From positions 1,722,659-1,786,658 of the forward strand of contig NZ_RCDC01000004.1 in assembly GCF_003651185.1 (NCBI RefSeq): a DNA stretch of 64,000 nucleotides, read 5' to 3'. This DNA is from Stenotrophomonas rhizophila. GTDB lineage: Bacteria > Pseudomonadota > Gammaproteobacteria > Xanthomonadales > Xanthomonadaceae. The notes beneath the pieces were generated by a model. The model saw only the letters and a program-made list of their open reading frames with translations, made no database searches and had not been told where the DNA came from. Below are positions 43,451 to 50,600 of the stretch, piece after piece (within the stretch, counting starts at the first letter, position 1; each line of letters starts with the position of its first letter). Made by a program: the position numbers and the translations under genes.

Positions 43451-43658
43451 TCACAGTTTCAAGGTGGTTCTGGTAAAGCCGCCGAGCAGTGCCAGGCAAG
43501 GCGCGCCCGACTCACAGTGTCAGAGTTCCAACGCGAGCAGCGTAGCCAAGCTCGACACAGTCGACGTTCCGCGCAGTGCGCTTGGGGTAATTCGGGCAAC
43601 GCAGCCGAGCAACGCTCGGCACAGCAGCGTGCACCTGACGCATCGGATCATCGTTGAG

Positions 43659-43686
43659 AAAAAAGGAGCCACGCATGGCGTGGCTC
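43659..43686 (-). terminator. Hairpin with T6 tail on the minus strand, near the IS110 left end
   Basis: A perfect 9-bp stem GAGCCACGC/GCGTGGCTC (43666-43674 with 43678-43686) has an ATG loop. On the minus strand it is followed by CC and six T (43664-43659), a terminator layout. It may block transcription out of the insertion sequence. Confidence 0.5.
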
Positions 43687-43689
43687 TTA

Positions 43690-43895
43690 TCTCTTGCCGA
43701 TCTGGCACTTTAGGTGCCGAGAGCCCGGCGTGGGCGACCGTGTGGCTCTAGGTCTTGCGACCGCTAGGTAGCTTGGGTCCCCACGCCGGTTTCTCCCTGA
43801 TCCGCCCGAACAGTTGATCGAGTTGGCGCTCGGACTGATAAGACTGGGCAAGCGGGGGGGAGCTCTCGACCCTGTCAGCCTAGCGGAGTTCTGCC
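43690..43895 (+). ncRNA. Candidate IS110 bridge-RNA region (left non-coding end)
   Basis: IS110-group elements encode a bridge RNA in the non-coding end before the recombinase gene. Here the 200 bases before ATG 43896 are rich in inverted repeats: GGCAC/GTGCC (43704-43718), a 10-bp pair CCGGCGTGGG (43725-43734) with CCCACGCCGG (43780-43789) enclosing a GGTC-TTGC-GACC hairpin and CTAG repeats, and CCGCTAGG (43761-43768) with CCTAGCGG (43879-43886). Exact RNA ends and the guide loops cannot be set without the element boundaries and other copies. Confidence 0.35.
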
Positions 43896-44810
43896 ATGTA
43901 TGGGATTGGGATCGACGTAAGTCAGGCCACGCTGGATGTGGCTGTCCATGAACAGGCGTTTCGCCAATTCAGCAACGACAAGCGCGGCTTTGTGCGGCTG
44001 ATTCAATGGCTGAAACAATGGCCCATCACGCAGGTCGTTCTGGAAGCCAGCGGCGGCTACGAGCGTGCCGCCCTGGAGGCTTTGCACGAGGCTGGGCTTC
44101 CGATGGTCCGCATCAATCCCGCTCGGGCACGCCGCTTCGCCCAAGCTACGGGACGTGCTGCCAAAACCGATCGACTCGACGCAGCCGTGCTGGCGCAGAT
44201 GGCGCACCTTTTACCGCTCACCCGCTACGTGCCACCGGCACCGTGGCAGCGGCGTTTGACCGAATTTGCCCAGTGCCGCCGTCATCTGGTGCAGATGCGC
44301 GTCAGCGAGATGCAGCGCTTGCGGCAGCTGACCGATCCAGTCCTGATCACGATCAAGCAGCGCCATCTTGCCCAGCTGTCCGAAGATCTTAAACAGCTGG
44401 ACAAGGCCATGGCCGAGCAGCTCGCCGCGCAGCCGGGCTGGAAGAACATCGGAACGCTTAAAGGCGCTGGGCCGATCCTGGTCAGCACCTTGGCCTGCGA
44501 ACTGCCGGAACTGGGAACACTGGGGAGCAAGGCCATTGCTTCGCTGGTCGGCCTGGCCCCCATGAACCGCGAGAGCGGTACCTGGCAGGGCAAGCGCAGC
44601 ATCACCGGGGGCCGGGCCGTAGTGCGCGAAGCGCTCTACATGGCGGCGCTAACTGCCATCCGTTACGAGCCCAAGCTACGTGACTTTTACGCGACCCTGA
44701 AAGCCAAAGGAAAGGCGAGCAAGGTCGCCTTGGTAGCTGTCATGCGCAAGATGCTGGTCATCCTCAACGCCCGGATGCGCGACGCTCAAAGCGAATCGAT
44801 CCCCGCCTGA
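43896..44810 (+). mobile_element. IS110 family insertion-sequence recombinase (transposase)
   Basis: 304 residues, complete. The N-terminal DEDD RuvC-like domain is intact: Asp7 in GIDVSQ, Glu50 in VVLEASGGYE, and Asp92/Asp95 in KTDRLDAAVLA. The C-terminal Transposase_20 domain has LKGAGPILVSTLACELPELG and LVGLAPMNRESGTW, with Ser227 a candidate catalytic serine, then GKRSITGGRAVVREALYMAAL. Family members recombine DNA guided by a bridge RNA rather than terminal repeats. Nothing suggests it is broken. GGAG lies upstream of ATG. Codon use is a little less GC-rich than the neighbouring genes. Confidence 0.93.
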
Positions 44811-44836
44811 AGCGCGCCTGGGCACATCTCCAACGG

Positions 44837-44860
44837 CTGCCGGCCAGCGGCCGGCACTAC
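44837..44860. repeat. SMAG repeat, single half-copy
   Basis: CTGCCGGCCAGCGGCCGGCA followed by CTAC, the same unit as at 17853-17876. It lies 26 bases after the IS110 recombinase stop, a place of interest because IS110 elements often insert in REP-type palindromes. Confidence 0.8.
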
Positions 44861-44935
44861 CGCGCCCGTCCGCTGGGGGCTGAAGCTCCTCCAGCAACAC
44901 AGTTACTACCGCTTTCGCATGGGCGCCGATCCATT

Positions 44936-45050
44936 GTGGGTGGGTCGGCCTGGGTGGGTTGGCGGGACCATGAGCCGCATGGATGCGGCGACATGAGCCT
45001 CCATGGATGGATTCACGGCGTGTCCCGCCAACCCACCCAGGCCGGCCCAC
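44936..45050. repeat. ~110-bp palindromic dispersed repeat, copy 2 (inverted)
   Basis: The same unit as at 43340-43450 but in the opposite orientation: GGGTGGGTTGGCGGGACCAT at one end and TGTCCCGCCAACCCACCC at the other, with the internal CCATGGATGG block. The two copies bracket the IS110 gene about 1.5 kb apart. Confidence 0.8.
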
Positions 45051-45134
45051 TACCCGTAGCCCCAAAGCGTCCTGCTTTACGCTCTGCTCTGCGCTTCTGC
45101 AGACCAGCGATCGGCACTACGGAGCACGAGAGAA

Positions 45135-46913
45135 TCAGTACCCCGCCGCCTGCCCATCCTTGCGGCTCTCCGAAGCGCCGTAGTACACCCCGGTCTCCGG
45201 ATCACGCAGGATCGCCTGATACCCACCGTAAGGACCATCCGCGAACACCACGCGGTGGCCCTTGCGCATCAGCGCGCGCACCGTGTCATACGGGAAGCCG
45301 GTTTCCAGATTCACCTCGCCGCCATCGCTCATCGCCGTCGCCTGCCCGGTCGGCTCGGTCGAGCCCTCGTGCTGGATGCGCGGCGCATCGCCGGCTTCCT
45401 GCAGATTCATCCCGAAGTCGACCATGTTCATCACGATCTGCGCATGGCCCTGCGGCTGCATCGCGCCCCCCATCACGCCGAAGCTCATCCACGGCTTGCC
45501 GTCCTTGGTGACGAAGCCCGGAATGATGGTCTGGAACGGGCGCTTGCCCGGCGCATAGCCGTTCGGGTGATCCTTGCGCAGCACGAACATCTCGCCACGA
45601 TCCTGCAGGATGAACCCCAGGCCCGGAGGCGCCATGCCGCTGCCCATGCCGCGGTAGTTGGACTGGATCAGCGAGACCATCATGCCGTCGGCATCCGCCA
45701 CGGTCATGTAAATCGTGTCGCCTTCCTGCAGCTGCTTGGGCGTACCCGGCTGCACTTCACTCAGGGCCTTGTCCATCGAGATCAGCTTGCGGCGCTCAGC
45801 GGCGTAGCCCTTGGAAATCAACCGGTCGACCGGGGCCGGGTGGAATGCCGGATCGGTGTAGAAGCGCGCGCGGTCGGCGAAGGCGAGCTTCTTGGCTTCC
45901 ACGAACAGGTGCACGTGCTCGGGTGAGCCGAAGGCGATCTTGGAGAAGTCGTAGCCTTCCAGTACGTTGAGGATCTGCAGCGCGGCGATGCCCTGGCTGT
46001 TCGGCGGCAGCTCCCATACGTCATAGCCACGGTAGTTGCTGCTGACCGGCTCGACCCACTCGCCATGATGGCTGGCCATGTCGTCATAGCTCAGGTAGCC
46101 ACCGTTGGCCTTGAAGTAGGTGCCGATGGTGCGGGCGATGTCGCCCTTGTAGAAGGCATCGCGGCCGCCCTGGGCGATCTGCTCCAGGGTGTGGGCCAGG
46201 TTCGGGTTCTTCCACATCTCGCCCTTGCGCGGGGCATGGCCATCGATCGTGAACTGCTCGGTGAAACCGGGGTACTTGGACAGCCGGGGCACCGAGCGGT
46301 CCCAGTAGTAGGCGATGACCTCGGCGACCGGGTGGCCCTCGCGGGCGTAACGGATCGCGGGCGCGAGGTTGTCGGCCATCGGCTTGCGGCCGAAGCGGTC
46401 GTGCAGGGCGAACCAGCCATCCACCGCGCCGGGCACCGAGACCGGCAGCGGGCCAGTCGCCGGGATCTCCTTCAGGCCGCGGCGCTGGAACTCGGCCAGG
46501 GTCAGCGACTTCGGCGAGCGGCCTGAGCCGTTGTAGCCATACAGCTTCTGCGTCCTGGGGTCCCACACGATCGCGAACAGATCACCACCGACGCCGTTGC
46601 CGGTGGGCTCCATCAAACCGAGGGCGGCATTGGCCGCGATCGCGGCATCCACCGCCGAACCACCGGACTTCATCACGTCCAGGGCGATCTGCGTGGCGAG
46701 GGGCTGGGAAGTGGCGGCCATCGCGTGCGGGGCGATCACCTCCGAGCGGGTGGCAAAGGTGTGGCCGGTGATCCGGTCGGCGGCAATCGCTGCGGCGGGC
46801 AGGGCACACAGGACGGCGGCGGCAAGCAGGCCGCGGGCAAGGCGTGAGGACACGGGGTGGTTCCTGAGGGTGGTAGCCACCCGATGGTGGCGGCAGAGGC
46901 CGCTGGATGACAT
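45135..46913 (-). CDS. ggt: Gamma-glutamyltransferase
   Basis: 592 residues. A signal peptide (LARGLLAAAVLCALPAAAIA, ~25-44) makes it periplasmic. The precursor autocleaves at a threonine: the site here is EGDTIYMTVADADG with Thr at about residue 399, which starts the small subunit. Other family blocks are AALGLMEPTGNGVGGDLFAI, NSQGIAALQILN and MGGAMQPQGHAQI. It cleaves glutathione and other gamma-glutamyl compounds. The N-terminus before the signal peptide is long; a GTG at 46880 is an alternative start. It is divergent from the ilv leader region. Confidence 0.93.
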   Translation of the reverse strand: MSSSGLCRHHRVATTLRNHPVSSRLARGLLAAAVLCALPAAAIAADRITGHTFATRSEVIAPHAMAATSQPLATQIALDVMKSGGSAVDAAIAANAALGLMEPTGNGVGGDLFAIVWDPRTQKLYGYNGSGRSPKSLTLAEFQRRGLKEIPATGPLPVSVPGAVDGWFALHDRFGRKPMADNLAPAIRYAREGHPVAEVIAYYWDRSVPRLSKYPGFTEQFTIDGHAPRKGEMWKNPNLAHTLEQIAQGGRDAFYKGDIARTIGTYFKANGGYLSYDDMASHHGEWVEPVSSNYRGYDVWELPPNSQGIAALQILNVLEGYDFSKIAFGSPEHVHLFVEAKKLAFADRARFYTDPAFHPAPVDRLISKGYAAERRKLISMDKALSEVQPGTPKQLQEGDTIYMTVADADGMMVSLIQSNYRGMGSGMAPPGLGFILQDRGEMFVLRKDHPNGYAPGKRPFQTIIPGFVTKDGKPWMSFGVMGGAMQPQGHAQIVMNMVDFGMNLQEAGDAPRIQHEGSTEPTGQATAMSDGGEVNLETGFPYDTVRALMRKGHRVVFADGPYGGYQAILRDPETGVYYGASESRKDGQAAGY

Positions 46914-47081
46914 CCCACAATGGTCATGCCCCGAGGTTGAAATTGACCCCCGATCCGCGCAATCCGCTGCACCAAAATGCTGAATTCCAGTTCATCGGAA
47001 CGCTTTCAGCCGCAACCATCCTTCTACGGCGGGGCCTTGCGGTGGATGCAGGCGAAACCGATGGAAATTGTCTTTCCAGGG
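46914..47081. other. Spacer between ggt and the ilv leader promoter
   Basis: About 170 bases between the divergent ggt start and the TTGACA at 47082. It should hold the ggt promoter. An open frame reading across it (46907-47335) is not protein-like and runs through the attenuator, so I do not call it. Confidence 0.4.
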
Positions 47082-47111
47082 TTGACACCGCCAAAACCCG
47101 TGTGGTTTTCT
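47082..47111 (+). promoter_or_regulatory. Candidate ilv leader promoter
   Basis: A perfect -35 TTGACA at 47082-47087 is followed, 18 bases on, by TTTTCT (47106-47111) as a weak -10. Transcription would start near 47118, next to the ATG of the leader peptide at 47119. Confidence 0.4.
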
Positions 47112-47118
47112 CGATCTC

Positions 47119-47244
47119 ATGTTGCAGCGCACAGCCACCCGCGAATCCATCGAGCACGCCGACCACGGCGCGGCCTCCATCCATTCGCTTCTCGTCCTCG
47201 TACTTATTACCCAACCAACAGGTGCGGGACGGACCGGCGTGTAA
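47119..47244 (+). CDS. ilvL: Candidate branched-chain leader peptide (ilv attenuator)
   Basis: 41 residues: MLQRTATRESIEH, later a run SLLVLVLIT close to the C-terminus, then TGAGRTGV and TAA. Seven consecutive Leu/Val/Ile codons (47188-47208) just before an antiterminator/terminator pair is the signature of an attenuation peptide for Leu, Val and Ile, as in E. coli ilvL and leuL. No Shine-Dalgarno sequence is seen; the promoter spacing suggests a leaderless start. It was too short to stand out as an ordinary gene. Confidence 0.65.
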   Translation: MLQRTATRESIEHADHGAASIHSLLVLVLITQPTGAGRTGV

Positions 47245-47298
47245 GCAAGACTGCCAGGTATCCATCAAAACCCGCACCCGACCAGGTGCGGGTTTTTT
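47219..47298 (+). promoter_or_regulatory. ilv attenuator 1: antiterminator and terminator
   Basis: A 12-bp perfect stem (47267-47278 with 47285-47296, loop CGACCA) followed by TTTTTT (47293-47298) is an intrinsic terminator. The 10-mer CAGGTGCGGG occurs both in the terminator's right side (47283-47292) and at 47219-47228, next to the leader stop codon. So the left arm CCCGCACC can pair with either copy: 47221-47228 forms an antiterminator, 47285-47292 the terminator. This is the standard mutually exclusive arrangement. Confidence 0.75.
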
Positions 47299-47348
47299 CG
47301 TTTCAGAACCCTTTGATTTCCATCCTCCCCTCTGAGTTGCCCTCCACC

Positions 47349-47468
47349 ATGACCCGCCAGCCCACCTCGAGCCAGCCAGTGCCCACCGCCCCCACGGCGG
47401 GTGCGTTCGCGTGTGCTCGCGGCCAGGCCGGTGCCACCCCTTCCCCTGATGGGCCGACGCGTCGCTGA
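47349..47468 (+). CDS. Second short ORF before ilvC (possible second leader peptide)
   Basis: 39 residues, ATG 47349 to TGA 47466-47468: rich in Thr, Pro, Ala and Ser ([18 protein letters not shown]), ending [10 protein letters not shown]. The stop codon falls in the loop of the second terminator (47451-47486), so a translating ribosome would interfere with that hairpin. There is no Leu/Val/Ile run. It may be a second leader peptide, or an open frame by chance in GC-rich sequence. Confidence 0.35.
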   Translation: MTRQPTSSQPVPTAPTAGAFACARGQAGATPSPDGPTRR

Positions 47469-47486
47469 CCGTCGGCCCTCTTTTTT
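47451..47486 (+). terminator. Second intrinsic terminator immediately before ilvC
   Basis: A perfect 9-bp stem GGGCCGACG/CGTCGGCCC (47451-47459 with 47470-47478) is followed by TCTTTTTT (47479-47486), 23 bases before the ilvC ATG. Without antitermination it would stop transcription before the operon, so it is likely regulated. Confidence 0.7.
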
Positions 47487-47509
47487 CTTGCCTCCAAAGG
47501 ACCTCCCCC

Positions 47510-48484
47510 ATGAGCACCAACGACCTGCCCCAGATCAAGATCGCTGTTGTCGGCTACGGCAGCCAGGGCCGCGCGCACGCGCTGAATCTGCGTGAATCCG
47601 GTTTCGATGTCGTCGTCGGGCTGCGCCCGGGCGGTCCGACCGAGGTCAAGGCTCAGGCCGACGGCTTCACCGTCAAAGCCCCCGCCGAGGCGGTGAAAGA
47701 GGCAGATCTGGTCGCCGTGCTGACCCCGGACATGGTGCAGAAGAAGCTCTACGAAGACGTGCTCGCGCCGAACATGAAACAGGGCGCGGTGCTGCTGTTC
47801 GCGCACGGTCTGAACGTGCATTTCGACATGATCAAACCGCGCGAGGATCTGGACGTGGTGCTGGTCGCGCCGAAGGGCCCGGGTGCACTGGTCCGTCGCG
47901 AGTATGAGATCGGCCGCGGCGTGCCGTGCATCTGGGCGGTCTACCAGGACAAGAGCGGCAAGGCCGCCGAGTTCGCGCTGGCCTACGCCGGTGGCCTGGG
48001 TGGCGCGCGCGCCAACCTGATCCAGACCACCTTCAAGGAAGAAACCGAAACCGATCTGTTCGGCGAGCAGGCCGTGCTGTGCGGTGGCGCTTCGGCCCTG
48101 GTGCAGGCCGGTTTCGAAACCCTGGTCGAAGCCGGCTACCAGCCGGAAATCGCCTACTACGAAGTACTGCACGAACTGAAGCTGATCGTGGACCTGTTCT
48201 ACGAAGGCGGCATCACCCGCATGCTGGAATTCATCTCCGAAACCGCGCAGTACGGCGACTACGTCAGCGGCCCGCGTGTGATCGACGCCGGCACCAAGGC
48301 GCGCATGAAGGACGTGTTGACCGATATCCAGAACGGCACCTTCACCAAGAACTGGGTGGCCGAGTACGAAGCGGGCCTGCCGAACTACAACAAGTTCAAG
48401 CAGGCCGACCTGGAGCACCCGATCGAGAAGGTAGGCAAAGAACTGCGCGCCAAGATGGTCTGGTTGCAAAGTCAAGCCGCGTAA
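47510..48484 (+). CDS. ilvC: Ketol-acid reductoisomerase (class I)
   Basis: 324 residues. IlvC isomerises and reduces acetolactate and acetohydroxybutyrate for valine, leucine and isoleucine. Seen: the Rossmann motif [19 protein letters not shown], the cofactor loop [49 protein letters not shown], and the C-terminal knotted domain with [20 protein letters not shown] and [19 protein letters not shown]. Length fits the short, class I enzyme. AAAGGA lies 12 bases before the ATG. It is the first gene after the double attenuator. Confidence 0.97.
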   Translation: MSTNDLPQIKIAVVGYGSQGRAHALNLRESGFDVVVGLRPGGPTEVKAQADGFTVKAPAEAVKEADLVAVLTPDMVQKKLYEDVLAPNMKQGAVLLFAHGLNVHFDMIKPREDLDVVLVAPKGPGALVRREYEIGRGVPCIWAVYQDKSGKAAEFALAYAGGLGGARANLIQTTFKEETETDLFGEQAVLCGGASALVQAGFETLVEAGYQPEIAYYEVLHELKLIVDLFYEGGITRMLEFISETAQYGDYVSGPRVIDAGTKARMKDVLTDIQNGTFTKNWVAEYEAGLPNYNKFKQADLEHPIEKVGKELRAKMVWLQSQAA

Positions 48485-48523
48485 ACGCGCGGCTCCCCCA
48501 CCCGCTTTCGTAAAGGTCACCGC

Positions 48524-50257
48524 ATGAATACCTCCGCTCACAGCACCGCGCCCCGCAACGGCGCACGCTGGTTGACGCAGGCCCTGGAAGCCGAGGGCGT
48601 GCATACGCTGTTCGGCTATCCGGGCGGCACCATCATGCCGTTCTATGACGCCCTGGTGGACTCCGGGCTGAAGCACATCCTGGTCCGCCATGAGCAGGGC
48701 GCGGCCCTGGCCGCCAACGGCTTCGCCCGTGCCAGCGGCCGGGTCGGCGTCTGCGTCGCCACCTCCGGCCCGGGCGCCTCCAACCTGGTCACCGGCATCG
48801 CCGATGCGATGCTCGATTCGGTGCCGATGGTCTGCATCACCGGCCAGGTCGCCACCCCGCTACTGGGCACCGACGCGTTCCAGGAACTGGACGTGTTCGG
48901 GCTGACCCTGCCGATCGTCAAACACAGCTGGCTGGTGCGCTCGGTCGATGACCTGCCGCAGGTGGTCGCCGATGCGTTCCGCATCGCCCGCGAGGGTCGC
49001 CCGGGGCCGGTGCTGATCGATCTGCCCAAGGACGTGCAGGTGGCCGATGCGTCGCACCTGCCCGACCACGTGCCGTCCACGGTGGTCGCACCGCCGGCGC
49101 CGAATGACGACGCCATCGCGCAGACCATCGCCGCCATCGCCGGGGCCGAGAAGCCGGTGATCTATGCCGGGGGTGGCGTGGCGCTGGGCGATGCGGTGGA
49201 GGACTTCCGTGCCTTCGTCGAGGCGACCCGTATTCCGACCGTGCTGACCCTGCGCGGCCTGGGCGCGCTGCCGCCGCAGCATCCCCACTACCTGGGCATG
49301 CTGGGCATGCACGGCACCCGCGCGGCCAACATGGCCGTGCAGGAAAGCGATCTGCTGGTGGTAGTCGGCGCGCGTTTCGATGACCGCGCGACCGGGAAGT
49401 TGAACGAGTTCGCCCCGTTTGCCCGCGTCGTGCATATCGATGCCGATGCGTACGAGATCTCCAAGCTGCGCACCGCCGACATCGCGGTGCCGGGCAATGT
49501 CGGTACGGCGCTGCGCGCACTGACCGCCGCGGCCACCGCCCCGGCCACGCAGGAGGCCTGGGCCAAGCGCTGCCAGGGCCATCGTGAACGCTTTGCCCCG
49601 CGCTACGACGCACCGGGCAAGCACATCTACGCCCCGGCACTGCTGAAGCGCCTGAGCGAGCTGGCGCCGAGCGATGCGATCATCGCCTGCGATGTCGGCC
49701 AGCATCAGATGTGGGTCGCCCAGCATTGCCGCTTCACCCACCCGCGCAACCACCTGACCAGCGGCGCGTTGGGCACCATGGGCTTCGGCCTGCCCGCGGC
49801 GATGGGTGCGCAGTTCGCCTGCCCGGATCGCACCGTGGTGCTGGTCTCCGGCGATGGCAGTTTCATGATGAATGTCCAAGAGCTGGTCACCATCGCCCGC
49901 TGCCGCCTGCCGGTGAAGATCGTGCTGCTGGACAACAGCTCGCTGGGCATGGTCCGCCAGTGGCAGGAGCTGTTCTTCGCCGAGCGCTACAGCGAGATCG
50001 ATCTGTCCGACAACCCGGATTTCGCCGCGCTGGCGCAGGTGTTCGGCATTCCGGCCACGCGCATCGAAGCGCGTGACGATGTCGAAGGTGGCCTGGCCGC
50101 GATGCTGGCCCAGCCCGGCCCGGCCCTGCTGCATGTGGCCATCGATGCGCGTGCCAACGTGTGGCCGCTGGTGCCGCCCAACAATGCCAACAGCACGATG
50201 CTGGAAAGCAACCCCGCTCATCAGTCCCAGGAGTTCCCCAATGCAATACCGGCTTGA
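48524..50257 (+). CDS. ilvG: Acetolactate synthase, large (catalytic) subunit
   Basis: 577 residues. A thiamine-pyrophosphate and FAD enzyme that makes acetolactate or acetohydroxybutyrate. Seen: FGYPGGTIMPFYDAL, the catalytic Glu in RHEQGAALAANGFARA, the GGGVALGDAVEDFRAF middle domain with VVGARFDDRATGKL, and the TPP motif GDGSFMMNVQELVTIAR ending LLDNSSLGMVRQWQELFF. Its length and pairing with a short IlvM fit the IlvG-type enzyme. It overlaps ilvM by 17 bp. Confidence 0.95.
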   Translation: MNTSAHSTAPRNGARWLTQALEAEGVHTLFGYPGGTIMPFYDALVDSGLKHILVRHEQGAALAANGFARASGRVGVCVATSGPGASNLVTGIADAMLDSVPMVCITGQVATPLLGTDAFQELDVFGLTLPIVKHSWLVRSVDDLPQVVADAFRIAREGRPGPVLIDLPKDVQVADASHLPDHVPSTVVAPPAPNDDAIAQTIAAIAGAEKPVIYAGGGVALGDAVEDFRAFVEATRIPTVLTLRGLGALPPQHPHYLGMLGMHGTRAANMAVQESDLLVVVGARFDDRATGKLNEFAPFARVVHIDADAYEISKLRTADIAVPGNVGTALRALTAAATAPATQEAWAKRCQGHRERFAPRYDAPGKHIYAPALLKRLSELAPSDAIIACDVGQHQMWVAQHCRFTHPRNHLTSGALGTMGFGLPAAMGAQFACPDRTVVLVSGDGSFMMNVQELVTIARCRLPVKIVLLDNSSLGMVRQWQELFFAERYSEIDLSDNPDFAALAQVFGIPATRIEARDDVEGGLAAMLAQPGPALLHVAIDARANVWPLVPPNNANSTMLESNPAHQSQEFPNAIPA

Positions 50258-50501
50258 CCTGGTGCTGACCCCGGCCGAAGGCGCGCTGCTGCGCGTGATC
50301 GGCATGGCCGAACGCCGCGGCTTCGCGCCGCGCGCGATCGCCGGTGCGCCCAATGCCGCCGACGATGGTCGCTGGCACCTGCAGCTGGTGGTGGACAGCA
50401 CGCGTCCACCGGAGACGCTGCGCCGCCAGATCGAGAAGATCTACGACTGTGTGTCGGTGCGCATCAGCGCACTGGAGCCCGGTACTGGAGTATCCGCATG
50501 A
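50241..50501 (+). CDS. ilvM: Acetolactate synthase small subunit (IlvM-type)
   Basis: 86 residues from ATG 50241, with AGGAG 8 bases upstream and inside the ilvG coding sequence (17-bp overlap). It is a single ACT domain (YRLDLVLTPAEGALLRVIGM, then RRQIEKIYDCVSVRI), shorter than IlvN or IlvH. It activates and possibly tunes feedback of the large subunit. An IlvM of this size matches the valine-resistant E. coli isozyme II; whether that holds here is not known. Confidence 0.88.
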   Translation: MQYRLDLVLTPAEGALLRVIGMAERRGFAPRAIAGAPNAADDGRWHLQLVVDSTRPPETLRRQIEKIYDCVSVRISALEPGTGVSA

Positions 50502-50600
50502 ACGCCCGCACCGTTGCATCGGTGCCGGTACGGAGGTGCCTTCTTGGTCGTACGTCGCACCGTGCGCCGTGGCAGCGCGCGTCGCTCTGGAACGATCACC

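Larger units (their letters stand above)
43299..43895. other. 597-bp gene-free stretch: palindromic repeat and IS110 left end
   Basis: After the BCCT gene come a large palindromic repeat (43340-43450), about 200 bases without recognisable features, a hairpin with A6/T6 (43659-43686), and a highly structured stretch up to the IS110 recombinase start. The last ~200 bases are the likely non-coding end of the insertion sequence. No open frame here looks like a gene. Confidence 0.6.
44811..45134. other. 324-bp gene-free stretch downstream of the IS110 gene
   Basis: Contains one SMAG half-copy (44837-44860), the second copy of the ~110-bp palindrome (44936-45050), and about 80 bases before the end of the minus-strand ggt. 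The IS right end should lie between 44811 and the SMAG copy but cannot be placed. Confidence 0.6.

Noticed and set aside
43452..43655. Possible small gene in the stretch after the first palindrome
   Set aside because: Frames are short, with no ribosome-binding site and no protein-like sequence on either strand.
46907..47335. A 142-codon plus-strand open frame across the ilv leader
   Set aside because: It begins in the ggt N-terminus region and reads through the attenuator; composition is not protein-like. The attenuator and 41-residue leader peptide explain the stretch better.
47303..48691. A 462-codon open frame antisense to ilvC
   Set aside because: It is a shadow of ilvC, with no recognisable domain and a start inside ilvG.
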